Made by a program: the position numbers and the translations under genes
Shown here: positions 1 to 10,788 of the stretch, one piece after another
Layout: each line of letters begins with the position of its first letter
Position numbering within the stretch: position 1 is the stretch's first letter
Notes under the pieces: generated by a model
Seen by the model: the letters and a program-made list of their open reading frames with translations, nothing else
Databases searched by the model: none
Told to the model about the DNA's origin: nothing
Assembly: GCA_001563335.1 (NCBI GenBank)
Contig: LRSL01000081.1
Location: 1-64,000 of the forward strand
Direction of reading: 5' to 3'
Length of the DNA stretch: 64,000 nt
DNA from: Candidatus Thorarchaeota archaeon SMTZ1-45
GTDB taxonomy: Archaea; Asgardarchaeota; Thorarchaeia; Thorarchaeales; Thorarchaeaceae

Positions 1-127
1 CAAAGAGGACTGTAACAACGATTGGTGCAATAATCATAAGTCCCAGCGTTCTTTGGTCTCTGCGAATCTGCTTGAAGATCCTTCTTACAATTGTGTTAAT
101 GCGGCGGGAGTCTACACGTTTATTCAT
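1..127 (-). CDS. ABC-2 type transporter permease, N-terminal fragment (truncated by window edge)
   Basis: Reverse complement reads MNKRVDSRRINTIVRRIFKQIRRDQRTLGLMIIAPIVVTVLF; ATG at 125-127 overlaps the TGA of the upstream ABC ATPase gene (ATGA). Confidence 0.7.
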   Translation of the reverse strand, partial: MNKRVDSRRINTIVRRIFKQIRRDQRTLGLMIIAPIVVTVLF

Positions 128-1071
128 TGTTGGCTCCTCCTTACCAAGTGCGTGAACGCCTCTTCGAGACCCGCTTGACGTACAACTATGTTGCTCACCG
201 CTATCTTTGACGTGACTATTGTTTCGAATGTTTTGAGGAGATCATCGTCACTAGCTGCTGTCACTGTGAACCGTTTGCCCTTTACTTCGGTTGGAGCAAT
301 ACTTCTCAAAACATTCGTAAGCTGTAGGGACTCATCAGGTTCTATAATGCCTGAAATAGTGCTCTCAAGTGGCAGTGAGCTGATAATCTCTTCTGGCGTA
401 CCATGCGCTAGAATTTTGCCCTGAAAAATCATTGCAATGGCATCACACCTCGACGCTTCATCAAGATAGTGCGTCGTCATGATGATAGTCTTTCCCTCAC
501 GGGATAGTTTGTGAAAGTAATCCCAGAACTCCACTCGCAGTTCTGGGCTGACGCCTACAGTAGGTTCATCGAGGAAGATTATGTCTGGATTGTGTACAAT
601 TGCACAAGCAAGACTCAGTCGCTGAATTGTTCCCCCACTCAAAACCTCAACAGGACGATTAAGGGAGTCAACAATCTGAGTCAGCTTTGCAGCGTGTGCT
701 ATTAGCTCTTCCTGAACTCGAGGATCATTGATACCATAGCTCTGCGCAAAGAACTCGAGATTCTCTCTTGCTGTGAGATCAGGGTAAAGCGCTTTCTGCT
801 GAGTCATATAACCCATATGTGAACGCTCCTCAGGTGTAAGGAGGTATGATGGCTTTTCCTCAACAAAACAGGTTCCACTCGTTGGCAAGAGAATGCCCAC
901 CATCATACGCACCAGTGTGGTCTTCCCTGCACCATTAGGACCTATCATACCAAGAATTGTGCCTTTTGGAACTTCAAGTGTGACATGGTCTACAGCTATG
1001 ACCTCACCAAATTCTTTGTACACGTCTTCTACCCGAATCATGTCTTCAATCTCCTTGTGGCCTCTCAGCAC
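124..1071 (-). CDS. ABC transporter ATP-binding protein (start may be internal, at MIRVEDVYKEF)
   Basis: Walker A GPNGAGKTT, signature LSGGTIQRLSLA, Walker B IIFLDEPT. Confidence 0.93.
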   Translation of the reverse strand: MLRGHKEIEDMIRVEDVYKEFGEVIAVDHVTLEVPKGTILGMIGPNGAGKTTLVRMMVGILLPTSGTCFVEEKPSYLLTPEERSHMGYMTQQKALYPDLTARENLEFFAQSYGINDPRVQEELIAHAAKLTQIVDSLNRPVEVLSGGTIQRLSLACAIVHNPDIIFLDEPTVGVSPELRVEFWDYFHKLSREGKTIIMTTHYLDEASRCDAIAMIFQGKILAHGTPEEIISSLPLESTISGIIEPDESLQLTNVLRSIAPTEVKGKRFTVTAASDDDLLKTFETIVTSKIAVSNIVVRQAGLEEAFTHLVRRSQQ

Positions 1072-1181
1072 TGATAATTCAAAGGCTTGCTCATATGCAT
1101 TACGACAATTAGATATTGGAGGTGGTCCATCCTAGCAAGAAAATTCAGATATGTTTCTTTGGTGGCTATCAGTTAGTTAAA

Positions 1182-2303
1182 CTATACAGTTTGTAACAGA
1201 ATTGGTGGTGCAAAATTCCGAAGTCGTTTCAAAGCCAAGACCTTATCTTGTCTTCCCAATTTCGAATCACATAGGGTTTGTTCCATAAACTGAATGGCTT
1301 TATCATACTCCTTTCGTGGCACCGGAAATGGTACTCCATCCTTCCCGCCAAAGGCAAAACACATTCTCACAGGATCCGCCCAAGAAGCTGGTGTACCAAA
1401 TATCATCTCTGATATCAATGAAAGACCCTTTATGGTGGCTGGACCTATTCCATTCATGAACAAAAGGTCTTCATAGTCAGAGGGTTGAGTTTCATAGGCA
1501 CTTCGCACTGCATCCCAGTCCATTCTTGTTGGCACGACCTTATACGATGGTAACTCTTGAGGCGGATCATCCCCCTCTATCCAAGGGATGAGTGTGGATT
1601 GCCCATATGATTTGACATTCTCGAAATATCTCCTGACGCGTGCAGGGTCCTCCTTTATTATATCCACACTGACTTTTCTACAACTTACAGAGTTTTTTGA
1701 AGTCATATCAAGAGCTTCATCTCTAACTTGACCTGAAATCAATCCTGAGTGAGGTTCATCTATCAAACTTTCAGCTGTAAAAGAAGACCAGTGATATCGT
1801 CTTGCATCAGTGCTCTCATAGTCCATTCCCTGTTGAACTACAGTCCAGTTCTCTTCAGAGTCTACAAAAAACACATGCTGATAGAGATGGTATCCGTCTT
1901 GAACAGCTGCATTATCTACTTTTGCTACTGACCTGCTAATATCAACTAGTCCTGCACCGTCGAGACCATAATCCTCTAGTGCTCTGAGCTGAAGAGGAAC
2001 CTTTCTGGAAGCTATTCCTTTTCCTCCAACTCCCAACATTCCATGTCTTTCAAAGTCAAGTGCAGTCTTAAGCACTCCACAAGTGACTGTTGTAGATCCA
2101 GAGCTATCCCAGTCATAACCAAGAACATTGGAGAGTGCTTGGAACCACACGGGGTCAGCGAGTCGTTGCAATAGTTCAGCTGTTCCGAACTCCTCTACAA
2201 TGAACTGGCATAGTGCACGAGCCATTGGTATCATCCGCTTCACTAGCCAATGCGGTGCTTTGCCAGGATGCAGCTTCAGGTCTGCAACGCCACCTCTCTT
2301 CAT
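1182..2303 (-). CDS. DUF763 domain-containing protein
   Basis: MKRGGVADLKLHPGKAPHWLVKRM... is typical of DUF763; contains a helix-hairpin-helix-like NGIGPATIKGL; start taken at MKRGG rather than the ORF start at 2351. Confidence 0.85.
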   Translation of the reverse strand: MKRGGVADLKLHPGKAPHWLVKRMIPMARALCQFIVEEFGTAELLQRLADPVWFQALSNVLGYDWDSSGSTTVTCGVLKTALDFERHGMLGVGGKGIASRKVPLQLRALEDYGLDGAGLVDISRSVAKVDNAAVQDGYHLYQHVFFVDSEENWTVVQQGMDYESTDARRYHWSSFTAESLIDEPHSGLISGQVRDEALDMTSKNSVSCRKVSVDIIKEDPARVRRYFENVKSYGQSTLIPWIEGDDPPQELPSYKVVPTRMDWDAVRSAYETQPSDYEDLLFMNGIGPATIKGLSLISEMIFGTPASWADPVRMCFAFGGKDGVPFPVPRKEYDKAIQFMEQTLCDSKLGRQDKVLALKRLRNFAPPILLQTV

Positions 2304-2358
2304 TGCGACAACTCCAATGTAGAGTTCCCTTCTAGCATAGATAAGGACCACAGATTTT

Positions 2359-2706
2359 CTACAATCCTGCTCGTATCTTCTCTAGCAATTCTCTTGGTTT
2401 ATCTCCAGCATGAGCAAGCCAGCTCTCCAGGATGTCGCAACCATATTCCTCGCAGTGAGCACATGTTTTTACGCCACGTTCACTAGCACATGATCTGACA
2501 CCGCAAGCATCACAGAATTTGAATTTTGGTTCACCCTCAACCTTACATCCAACACAATTGATGTCCTTCGCAGTCAACGGATAATCTGGACTTCCCCACT
2601 CTACAGCTTGTTTCTTTCGTAGCTCATTATCATCTGTCATCCATGCGATATGAGCTGGACATGTTGAACACTCAAGCCCACAATATGCAATCATGCTCTC
2701 GGCCAT
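2359..2706 (-). CDS. DUF3795-like cysteine-rich protein
   Basis: AYCGLECSTCPAH...NCVGCK...FCDACGVRSCASERGVKTCAHCEEYGCD cysteine pattern. Confidence 0.75.
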   Translation of the reverse strand: MAESMIAYCGLECSTCPAHIAWMTDDNELRKKQAVEWGSPDYPLTAKDINCVGCKVEGEPKFKFCDACGVRSCASERGVKTCAHCEEYGCDILESWLAHAGDKPRELLEKIRAGL

Positions 2707-2827
2707 ATTGAATTAAAGATACATCATTAAATAAAAGCTCAATAGATGACCGAAACTAATAGATAAATTTGCTTGTGAAAGTGGTTTTTCCTCAATCCTT
2801 TTATTCATTGTACACTAATCGTTACTG

Positions 2828-3412
2828 TTGGTTAGGTCCAACGAATTCTTTCGTATCAAAGAGCTGGTACGTATGACTGAGAATACAGAATGGAATAATG
2901 CAATTGAGTACCCGAAATTTCTGAAGAGTGCTAGAGAGAATGTTGAGCTAATGAAAGCGAGGTATAATGATCTTCAGATAACTGAACAAGATCTAGAAAA
3001 CCTTCGTAGTCTTCAGAATGAACTTCGAATTCTAGTCATTGGCAATGACAGATGCATTGACACAGCTGGTAATTTACCAATTCTTGCAAAGATGACTGAC
3101 ATCTCGTCTAAATTGAAACTCCGAGTTCTTGATAGTGATGCGTATGCAAAATACCACCAACAATTCAAGGTCAATGGAAAAAGGAAGACTCCAGTCGTTC
3201 TCATTCTCAGTTCCGAAGACAAAGAGTTGTGTCGTTGGGTTGAACGACCCAATGCTGCGTACAAACTCATTAATGAAGCGACAAATCCCTCTTTGGAAGG
3301 TCGGAGAACCGAGTTGAAAAAGCTCTATAGTGATACCGAAATCCAACGGCAGAGCGTGAAAGAGTTCATGAACCTGATACTGCGTTCTGATTATATTCTA
3401 GGAAGACGCTGA
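2828..3412 (+). CDS. Thioredoxin-like family protein
   Basis: 194 aa; LRILVIGNDRCIDTAGNLPILAKM followed by a KTPVVLILSSEDKELCRWVERP thioredoxin-like beta strand region. Confidence 0.65.
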   Translation: MVRSNEFFRIKELVRMTENTEWNNAIEYPKFLKSARENVELMKARYNDLQITEQDLENLRSLQNELRILVIGNDRCIDTAGNLPILAKMTDISSKLKLRVLDSDAYAKYHQQFKVNGKRKTPVVLILSSEDKELCRWVERPNAAYKLINEATNPSLEGRRTELKKLYSDTEIQRQSVKEFMNLILRSDYILGRR

Positions 3413-3414
3413 AC

Positions 3415-4071
3415 ATGGCACATAACCATGGGAAGGCTGACTGGACTGACGATGAACGCGTTCAACGAATGGCTAATTCATACAAAGTGAGATATGATGA
3501 CAGGTTCTGGAAAGCATTTTCAAGTCTCACAAATCGAGATTCACAACCTGTTGTTGCAGATTTTGGATGCGGTCCGGGGCTACTACTTGCTGATATAGCA
3601 AACCGATTCAAAGCTCACACAGCAATAGCTCTTGATGAAAGTGAGCAAATGCTTGCATTGGCTGAAAAGAACCTCAGAGAACTTACCAAACTAGAATCCA
3701 TAGATATTCAACATGTGAATTTTGATACTGATGAGATACAAATGGAGAAAAACAGTATTGATTTTGCTTTTTCCGGATTCATGTTGCATGAAGTAGCAAA
3801 TCCATTGGATTTTGTAACCAATGTAAAAAGAGTGATTAAATCGAATGGGATTTTTGTGGTCTATGATTTTGTATCCGGAAATGAAGAGATGTTCGTAAAG
3901 ACCGTTGCTAGGCAAGGCATGAGCGAAGAAGACGCACGAAAGCGATATCCACATATGTGTAAGCATTCAGCTGACGATATTGTAGAGAAACTAGAAACCT
4001 CAGGGTTCTCAGACTGTCGTTTAATCACAATTGATGCGGTTCGCGCAGTTGTAGTAGGACTAAAGAGGTAA
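3415..4071 (+). CDS. Class I SAM-dependent methyltransferase
   Basis: VVADFGCGPGLLLADIA motif I; IDFAFSGFMLHEVANP. Confidence 0.88.
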   Translation: MAHNHGKADWTDDERVQRMANSYKVRYDDRFWKAFSSLTNRDSQPVVADFGCGPGLLLADIANRFKAHTAIALDESEQMLALAEKNLRELTKLESIDIQHVNFDTDEIQMEKNSIDFAFSGFMLHEVANPLDFVTNVKRVIKSNGIFVVYDFVSGNEEMFVKTVARQGMSEEDARKRYPHMCKHSADDIVEKLETSGFSDCRLITIDAVRAVVVGLKR

Positions 4072-4110
4072 GCAGACATACAATCGTCTGAGTTTAGAGA
4101 GTCGAAAATC

Positions 4111-4314
4111 ATGGTTTCCCCTCATCGAAAATCATCCCCTTGGGCGTATGATAGTTCAGAATTAATCTGTCCAAAGTGTGGGAGTAATCGTATAGTGCGA
4201 ATACTTGACTCTTGGTCACGTTCCAGCGGAGTCGAGATGTTCAAGTGCACAATATGTGGAAAGAAATTCTATGACCGGGGATACGATGATTATGGTCCAA
4301 CATTTATAAAATAG
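4111..4314 (+). CDS. Small zinc-ribbon protein
   Basis: 67 aa; two CxxC pairs, CPKCGSNR...FKCTICGKKF. Confidence 0.65.
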   Translation: MVSPHRKSSPWAYDSSELICPKCGSNRIVRILDSWSRSSGVEMFKCTICGKKFYDRGYDDYGPTFIK

Positions 4315-4335
4315 GCAAAGCATGGAGCGAGGAAA

Positions 4336-5472
4336 GTGTCTGTACGATTACAGCAATCGAAATACCCTTTCTCAGCTCAAGCCAGGCAAGCCTCGCAAAA
4401 ACTTGCTCGAGATTTGGGAGTCCTTGTTGATCTGCTTGAAGAGCCAGATAACTACTATATTGTTGAAGAAGCTGAGAAACGAGTCTATGCTGCTCTAACA
4501 CAAACTCAAATCAGATATCCCACTATGGAAAATGAAAAAGATGTTCTAATTTACCCCACTGCGCGATTGATTGTTGAAGAACTTGGTCTTCCTCAACTAC
4601 GTGCACTACAAGCTGAGGCTGAGTCAAAAGAGGCTAATAGACAACTGGGCAAAGAAGAAAGTGCCCTTGTCGTAGACCTTGGGGAATCATCCTTCAATTG
4701 GAGAATCGAGTCAATGGGCGACATAAATGAACGGTCCAAGCTCCCTCTGATGCTTCGTACCTTCGAGCTCAAGATGCGCTTTGAGAATTACCTCGAAGTA
4801 GCTCCAAGTTTTCATAGTGATGAATGGAATCTCATTAATCGTTACATGGACAAGGGATGGATTCCGATTAGACGGTCTGAATTGGACCGGCTCATTTCTG
4901 GGAAGTTCAAGCAACTCATAATGGACGGTCGTTTTGATATACCAAAAATGTCCCGTAGATTGATTGAAGCAGTTCAACGTATTGAGGATAAGACAAAGGG
5001 AAGAATACGAAAACGTGAACCTGTAAAAATAACAGAAACCCTCACATCAGCATTCCCCCCTTGCATCCAGAAAATGTATGATGACTCCATAAGAGGAGAT
5101 GTCAACCTTTCACATGATGCACGATTTGCTCTTGCTGCATTCCTTCTCAGGATAGGGATGGAAAAGAACGAGGTACAAAAAGTGTTCAGCAGCTCCCCTG
5201 ATAAGAACATAAGTCTCATTGAGTATCAAGTTCGACACATTGCATCCAAGAGGTCCTCGGGCGTTGATGTTGAAGGTTATATTCCCCCTGGATGCAAGAA
5301 GCTTCAGGTGAACAATCTTTGTCCAGTCTATCTCGGAGCAGTTTTTGACCCATTATGTGAGTACATCCTAAACCCTCTTGTTTTCTACCAAACACGCGCT
5401 TGGGAGATATCAAAGGATATTCAGGACCATTCCTGGTATGAAAGAAAAAGAAACAAAAAGCAGAACTTCTAA
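4336..5472 (+). CDS. priL: DNA primase large subunit PriL
   Basis: C-terminal FeS-domain pattern with four Cys (FPPCIQ, PPGCKKL, NNLCP, DPLCEYILNPLVFYQ). Confidence 0.88.
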   Translation: MSVRLQQSKYPFSAQARQASQKLARDLGVLVDLLEEPDNYYIVEEAEKRVYAALTQTQIRYPTMENEKDVLIYPTARLIVEELGLPQLRALQAEAESKEANRQLGKEESALVVDLGESSFNWRIESMGDINERSKLPLMLRTFELKMRFENYLEVAPSFHSDEWNLINRYMDKGWIPIRRSELDRLISGKFKQLIMDGRFDIPKMSRRLIEAVQRIEDKTKGRIRKREPVKITETLTSAFPPCIQKMYDDSIRGDVNLSHDARFALAAFLLRIGMEKNEVQKVFSSSPDKNISLIEYQVRHIASKRSSGVDVEGYIPPGCKKLQVNNLCPVYLGAVFDPLCEYILNPLVFYQTRAWEISKDIQDHSWYERKRNKKQNF

Positions 5473-6308
5473 ACTGAGCATCTCATGTAATGATAGAGGT
5501 GCTGCTGTGCATATCCTGCATATTTTCCAAAGTATTTTCTTGCCGCTTCAGACTTCTTCGAATAAGAATTTCCAGTGTCTTTGAAGATTCCATAGTGTTC
5601 CTGAATCACTCTTTCAATCCAGACATCAATTGGAAAGGCCTCAAGAAACCCGAGTGAGAAAAGTGCAACACAATCTGCAACCTTATCCCCAACGCCATGT
5701 AGATTCTTTAGATGTTTTCGAGCTTCGAGATACTCCATTGATCTGAGTTCCATCTCGGTCACTTCACCAGATACAATAGCTTGGGTTGACTTGACAATGA
5801 ACTCAGACCTCCATGCTAGTCCTAATGACCTTAATTCATCCACTGATGCCTTAGACAACTGTGCTGGGGTTGGCATTCCGTAGTAGATCTTTCCCATGAA
5901 CTCATATGTTGGACCCCATCTCTTCCTGATAGCATTGGTCATGCTCCTGATTGCAGGAACATTCTTCCACACTGAACAGAGAAATGAAACAAGACAGGGA
6001 AAGAAAGGATCATTGATTATACGTAATCCTGGTGCTAAGTCTATACTTTTCTTCATGACTCCATCTCTAGTAATTTCTTCATGAATTTGTTCCAAAGGGT
6101 CATCCAGTCTGAGCAATTTTGAGAGATTCACCGCGCTCTCTGATGAGTCATAGAGAAGCATGTCCCCCTGCTGTTCCACATATACTACCTGCCCAATGTC
6201 AGCATTAATGTATCCATTGTCCTCTTTGAGCCAACAGAACGTCTGTCCACATTCCAGTGTGTCTACAAGAGTGAAGTTTTTGATCTTTAGACTTCTCATC
6301 AGGACCAC
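5469..6308 (-). CDS. ogg: 8-oxoguanine DNA glycosylase (OGG1-like)
   Basis: CGQTFCW N-terminal OGG motif; HhH-GPD region LHGVGDKVADCVALFSLGFLEAFPIDVWIERV with Lys and Asp. Confidence 0.87.
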   Translation of the reverse strand: MVLMRSLKIKNFTLVDTLECGQTFCWLKEDNGYINADIGQVVYVEQQGDMLLYDSSESAVNLSKLLRLDDPLEQIHEEITRDGVMKKSIDLAPGLRIINDPFFPCLVSFLCSVWKNVPAIRSMTNAIRKRWGPTYEFMGKIYYGMPTPAQLSKASVDELRSLGLAWRSEFIVKSTQAIVSGEVTEMELRSMEYLEARKHLKNLHGVGDKVADCVALFSLGFLEAFPIDVWIERVIQEHYGIFKDTGNSYSKKSEAARKYFGKYAGYAQQHLYHYMRCSV

Positions 6309-6467
6309 CCACGCCAGAGTCGAAATGAGTATTGTGTTTGGACAATAATTGTCAAATGAGCAATACTAAAATGAAACTTCCAAGATTGTTCTAATGCGGC
6401 AGTGATGAACCTCCAATGTGAGATTATGAACATATGATCGACCTAAGGGGTATCTGAGCCGCAACTG

Positions 6468-6962
6468 CTATTCAATATCCATCAGATTCACTGACTTGTT
6501 CTTCACGATATCGACTAGTTCATGTATATTATCTGCACTAATAATTCGAATACCCCCATTAACATCGGACCTTCTAACCGACCAGCTCACTATGGCTTGA
6601 GTATTTACAGGAATATCATTAGGATCTATCTCACTATCCCCAACACACCAGAACTTAGGAATGTCAACCGACTTCATTCCCTCCACAATTAGAAAGTCAT
6701 ACTTTGTCAGTCTCGACAACTCTTCAGAACCAATCCTTTCTCTGAATCTGGTTGTTTTCTTGCTTGGTCCTAGAAACACAACTTCTGAAGCCCCTGCCTG
6801 CATATGTTTCCAGGTATCTGTTCCTCGATTCGGTCCCGCTTTATGCAACGAGCTCTTTATTGTAGCCACTGAGTGTCCACTCATTACCAATGATCTGACG
6901 ATTGCTTCCACTAAGGATGTCTTTCCAGCGCCTGAATATCCCGAAACTGCAAATACTCGCAT
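6468..6962 (-). CDS. mobB: Molybdopterin-guanine dinucleotide biosynthesis protein MobB
   Basis: VSGYSGAGKTSLVEAIVRSL P-loop; HSVATIKSSLHK; DFLIVEGMKS. Confidence 0.85.
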   Translation of the reverse strand: MRVFAVSGYSGAGKTSLVEAIVRSLVMSGHSVATIKSSLHKAGPNRGTDTWKHMQAGASEVVFLGPSKKTTRFRERIGSEELSRLTKYDFLIVEGMKSVDIPKFWCVGDSEIDPNDIPVNTQAIVSWSVRRSDVNGGIRIISADNIHELVDIVKNKSVNLMDIE

Positions 6963-7072
6963 CTCTCTTCATTTTAACTACTTCACATAAGGTATTTTCG
7001 TTTTGTTTTTTAGTATCCTGAAATGGCTCAAAAAAGCTGCTCGAAGGATGAGCCTTAAAACGGGGTCGTGTT

Positions 7073-7870
7073 TTGTTCGAGTTGGTGAAATCACCTTTGG
7101 CTAGCGAGAAGCATGTTGCGGTTGAATGTATAGATGTATGGCGCGAGTTCCAGGATGGCCCACGAGTCATCAAGGTCCTACAAGGAACCAATCTTAAAGT
7201 CGATCGAGGCGAATTTGTAGCCGTAGTCGGCGCATCTGGATCTGGAAAGACCACTCTTCTCAATCTAATAGGCGGCCTAGACCAACCGACTTCAGGCACC
7301 ATACTTGTTGATGGTCTTGACATCACCGACCTTGATGATGAAAAGATGTCAGAGGTTAGACGTCACAAGATTGGCGTCTTGTTTCAAGACCAGCATTTGC
7401 TCCCCATTTTTACGGCACTTGAGAATGTTGAGGTGCCAATGCTTCTCGATGATATTCCTGAAAAAGATCGCAGAGACCGAGCTATAAAGCTGCTAGAGAT
7501 GGTTTCAGTTGATCACAGGTCACAGCACATGCCTCACGAACTCTCTGGTGGTATGCGGTCACGAGTCGCTCTTGCGAGAGCTCTTGCGAATGACCCTGCC
7601 ATCCTTCTTTGCGATGAGCCTACTGGTGACTTAGACCACAAGACTGGTGGAGAGGTCATCCAACTAATGAGAGACCTTGCCAAGAAAAAGAATCTTGCAG
7701 TGCTTGCAGCAACTCATGATCCTGAAACCGCTAGAATGGCTGACAAAATTCTCCTCCTGAGAGATGGTGTCTTGGTGGATGAGCTAATTGGTGACTTCTT
7801 CAAGCATAGCAAGGTCGATGTGACCACAAGAAAACACAATCAAGGGACTGGTGATAGAGCCTCTACCTAG
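7073..7870 (+). CDS. ABC transporter ATP-binding protein, MacB/LolD-type
   Basis: GASGSGKTTLLNLIGGLDQPTSG, LSGGMRSRVALARAL, ILLCDEPTGDLD. Confidence 0.95.
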   Translation: MFELVKSPLASEKHVAVECIDVWREFQDGPRVIKVLQGTNLKVDRGEFVAVVGASGSGKTTLLNLIGGLDQPTSGTILVDGLDITDLDDEKMSEVRRHKIGVLFQDQHLLPIFTALENVEVPMLLDDIPEKDRRDRAIKLLEMVSVDHRSQHMPHELSGGMRSRVALARALANDPAILLCDEPTGDLDHKTGGEVIQLMRDLAKKKNLAVLAATHDPETARMADKILLLRDGVLVDELIGDFFKHSKVDVTTRKHNQGTGDRAST

Positions 7871-7872
7871 GA

Positions 7873-10779
7873 GTGAGCCTAGTGGACGTGTCAAAGACTC
7901 CTAAAAGTGTTAGGACAAAGGGTAACAGAGCGTACGGCCTCTCTTATGCTCTTAGTGCACTCAAGGCACATCCTTTCAGAGCTATAAGCCTAGCTATTAC
8001 ACTCAGTCTTGGCATCAGTCTTTTCGCATCAACAATGGTTTGGGGTGATACTGGAATCTACGTGAGCATCTTCGAGTATCTTGAAGACAACTCATTCCAA
8101 ATTGCAGTTGACTACGAACCAGGACATCCTGATGCTCTTAATATGGCTGAAACCTATATGAAACAGAGTCAATTTGTGCAGGATACCTACCGTGTAAACT
8201 CCACAGTGGGACTAGTGTGGAGTAATAACTTGTCTGACAGTTATGAGTATGACATAGAGGACACAATATATAGCCAAGGATTAAAGGACTGTAGAGTTCT
8301 TTTTGTGGACAATGAGTTTCTAAACAAGACCTCTAATGAGTTCATTATTGAGGGATTTTTCCACCTTAATGAAGGTGAAATCATTGTATCTAGAATGTTC
8401 ATTGAATATGTACGTCAGGTCTTTGAAATCACACTTCAAATTAATGATACAGTAGATATCGATCTTCTACTTGGAGATGCTACTTCTTTGCCTTCATCTC
8501 TAAGTACACTTGGTCGTATGAGTAAGACCGATCTCAAGATCGTTGGTATCTTCAATCTTCGATTTTATGGATCAATCTTCGAACGCGCCTTTCCTTCATT
8601 CGAGGATGGGCGAGCGAATTGGAATAACACTAATTTGAGATATGAAGTGATGGGGCTCCGAGACAGCGTCTTTATGCACATTGATTCGATACCTTCTGGC
8701 TCGCTCTCTGAGAACGGATTCTTCAGTGAGACACTGCTTGTCAGAGCTTCAGCTGATGCATTAGCTGCAAGCGGCCCACAGAACGTTGCAACGAATCTGT
8801 TTGAGTTAACTGTCCGAACTGAGGAGCTATTCGATATAACATGGATTGGTTATGAGAAGGTATGGGAACTCCAGGGTGTTGTCAATACCTATGTTGCTAC
8901 ACTAGACCTTTCGGTACTTGCTCTCCCTGTTATTCTACTAGCCTTGTTCTTCTCAATATTTGCGGCAGACACATTCATGGCCCCACGTAATGTCGAAGTA
9001 GGAATCATTCGTTCCAAGGGCGCTAGCTACTCTCAAGTATCAGGAGTTTTCTTATGGGAATCTGCGATAGTAGCTGCTCTCTCAGTAGCGCTTGGACTTC
9101 TATTTAGCGTGCTCTTTGCACCATTAATCCCTTCAACAATCACCTTCATGACTTTTGACTGGGAGATTTATCTATTCTATTTGTCCAACACAGTAATCAG
9201 CTTGAACACAGTGGCTCGTGCAATCGGCCTTACGGTCCTTCCTAGCCTCTTATTCCTCCTATATCTTGCTCGAAAATCAGCTTCGACCGAAATCAGTCTC
9301 ACTCTAGCTGAGGCAACAGAAGAATCAACAGAACAGTCTGAAGCACATGGATTCACAATTGGAGCTTCCATTTTCCTTCTAATACTGGTTGTTGTAATGA
9401 TTTTCATTCTTCCTAGGCACCCTGTCCTATTCCTGCTTGAACTTGGATTGGGCACTGCTGCTTGGTTCTTCATAGCATTCAATGGTTCTCGCATCTCTAG
9501 AGTAGGTCTTGCCAAAATCTCAGAGAAGTTGTCATTTGCACTCGGTCAGAAGAATCTGATTTCAGCTGGTTATCTGAAGATGCGAAAAGGTCGAATCATA
9601 CCTCTTATGGTTGTTCTAGCACTAACCATGTCTTCAACCATAACATTTGCTGTTCAATCTGAAAGCCTGAGAGTCGATCTTGGTCGTGAAGTTACCTATG
9701 CTTTAGGTTCTGATCTTCGTATCGATTGTACTATTCGCGAGTTGAATTTCAGTCAAGATCTAGAATCATATGATGGTCTCATTGATGTAATGCCTGTACT
9801 AAGGACTTGGGCTCGAATAGGTCCTGATCTTATAAATATCGAAGCTCTTAATCCAAATGAGTACCTCTCGATAGGGAAATTCGACCAATCAAGTTTCTTT
9901 GGTGAATCGTCGGAGAGTGTCTTATCTGCCCTAGCAGCTGTACCCAATGGTATCATCATAAGTGCTTCTCATGCTGAAAGATGGAACAAAACTATTGGTT
10001 CTACCTTGAATCTTGAGATGAGTGCTGTTGGTACGACTCAGATAGTAGAATTCAATGTCACTGGATTGGTTTATAGTGCACCTGGATTTGGATATGCTTC
10101 AGGTGATTATGTTCCCCCCTCACCTTTAGGAGCTGGTTTTGGATTCAGTTCTGGGTACAATGGGTTTGCATTAACCAACCTTGAGTTTATTGAGGATGTA
10201 ATTGATAAACATGAAGCCACACTCTTCATGGCCAGTCTCGATGAAACTGCCAATCATACATTGCTTCTTAATGAACTCAGAATGCTATCGGGAGTCACTC
10301 CAAACACCCCTGAGGAATTTGATCTGAAATCGCACTCACTCCAAACAGCACTGTTCTTGAACACAATCGAGGGTCTGTTCTCAATTGGTTTTGTTATGTC
10401 CCTTACTCTTAGTCTGTTTGCCCTCTCAATCTCCCTGGGATCTGTTGTGAGAGAACGTCGCAAAGAATATGCTATCATGCGTGCGATAGGCGGGTCACAA
10501 CGGCAGGTAGTGAGTATGGTCTTCTCGGAATTTACTGGTGTGGTGATAGCATCATTAGCACTAAGTCTCATCCTCGGTGCTGTCTTTGCCTTTATCATGG
10601 GTTTGCTGTTGAATGCAATGAGTCCCTTCTCCAGAATATTGACAGCCACTATTGCATTCCCATTTGATTTTCTTACAATAGTCCTTTTGATTGAGATTTT
10701 AGCTATGATTATTGGAGCATATCTTCCTGCAAGGGAAGCATCGAAAACCAATCCCGCAGTTGTACTTCGAAATATGTGA
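7873..10779 (+). CDS. FtsX-like permease, MacB-type
   Basis: 968 aa; GTG start; multiple TM segments; C-terminal REYAIMRAIGGSQRQVVSMVF...LPAREASKTNPAVVLRNM. Confidence 0.9.
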   Translation: MSLVDVSKTPKSVRTKGNRAYGLSYALSALKAHPFRAISLAITLSLGISLFASTMVWGDTGIYVSIFEYLEDNSFQIAVDYEPGHPDALNMAETYMKQSQFVQDTYRVNSTVGLVWSNNLSDSYEYDIEDTIYSQGLKDCRVLFVDNEFLNKTSNEFIIEGFFHLNEGEIIVSRMFIEYVRQVFEITLQINDTVDIDLLLGDATSLPSSLSTLGRMSKTDLKIVGIFNLRFYGSIFERAFPSFEDGRANWNNTNLRYEVMGLRDSVFMHIDSIPSGSLSENGFFSETLLVRASADALAASGPQNVATNLFELTVRTEELFDITWIGYEKVWELQGVVNTYVATLDLSVLALPVILLALFFSIFAADTFMAPRNVEVGIIRSKGASYSQVSGVFLWESAIVAALSVALGLLFSVLFAPLIPSTITFMTFDWEIYLFYLSNTVISLNTVARAIGLTVLPSLLFLLYLARKSASTEISLTLAEATEESTEQSEAHGFTIGASIFLLILVVVMIFILPRHPVLFLLELGLGTAAWFFIAFNGSRISRVGLAKISEKLSFALGQKNLISAGYLKMRKGRIIPLMVVLALTMSSTITFAVQSESLRVDLGREVTYALGSDLRIDCTIRELNFSQDLESYDGLIDVMPVLRTWARIGPDLINIEALNPNEYLSIGKFDQSSFFGESSESVLSALAAVPNGIIISASHAERWNKTIGSTLNLEMSAVGTTQIVEFNVTGLVYSAPGFGYASGDYVPPSPLGAGFGFSSGYNGFALTNLEFIEDVIDKHEATLFMASLDETANHTLLLNELRMLSGVTPNTPEEFDLKSHSLQTALFLNTIEGLFSIGFVMSLTLSLFALSISLGSVVRERRKEYAIMRAIGGSQRQVVSMVFSEFTGVVIASLALSLILGAVFAFIMGLLLNAMSPFSRILTATIAFPFDFLTIVLLIEILAMIIGAYLPAREASKTNPAVVLRNM

Positions 10780-10788
10780 GGTGATAAT

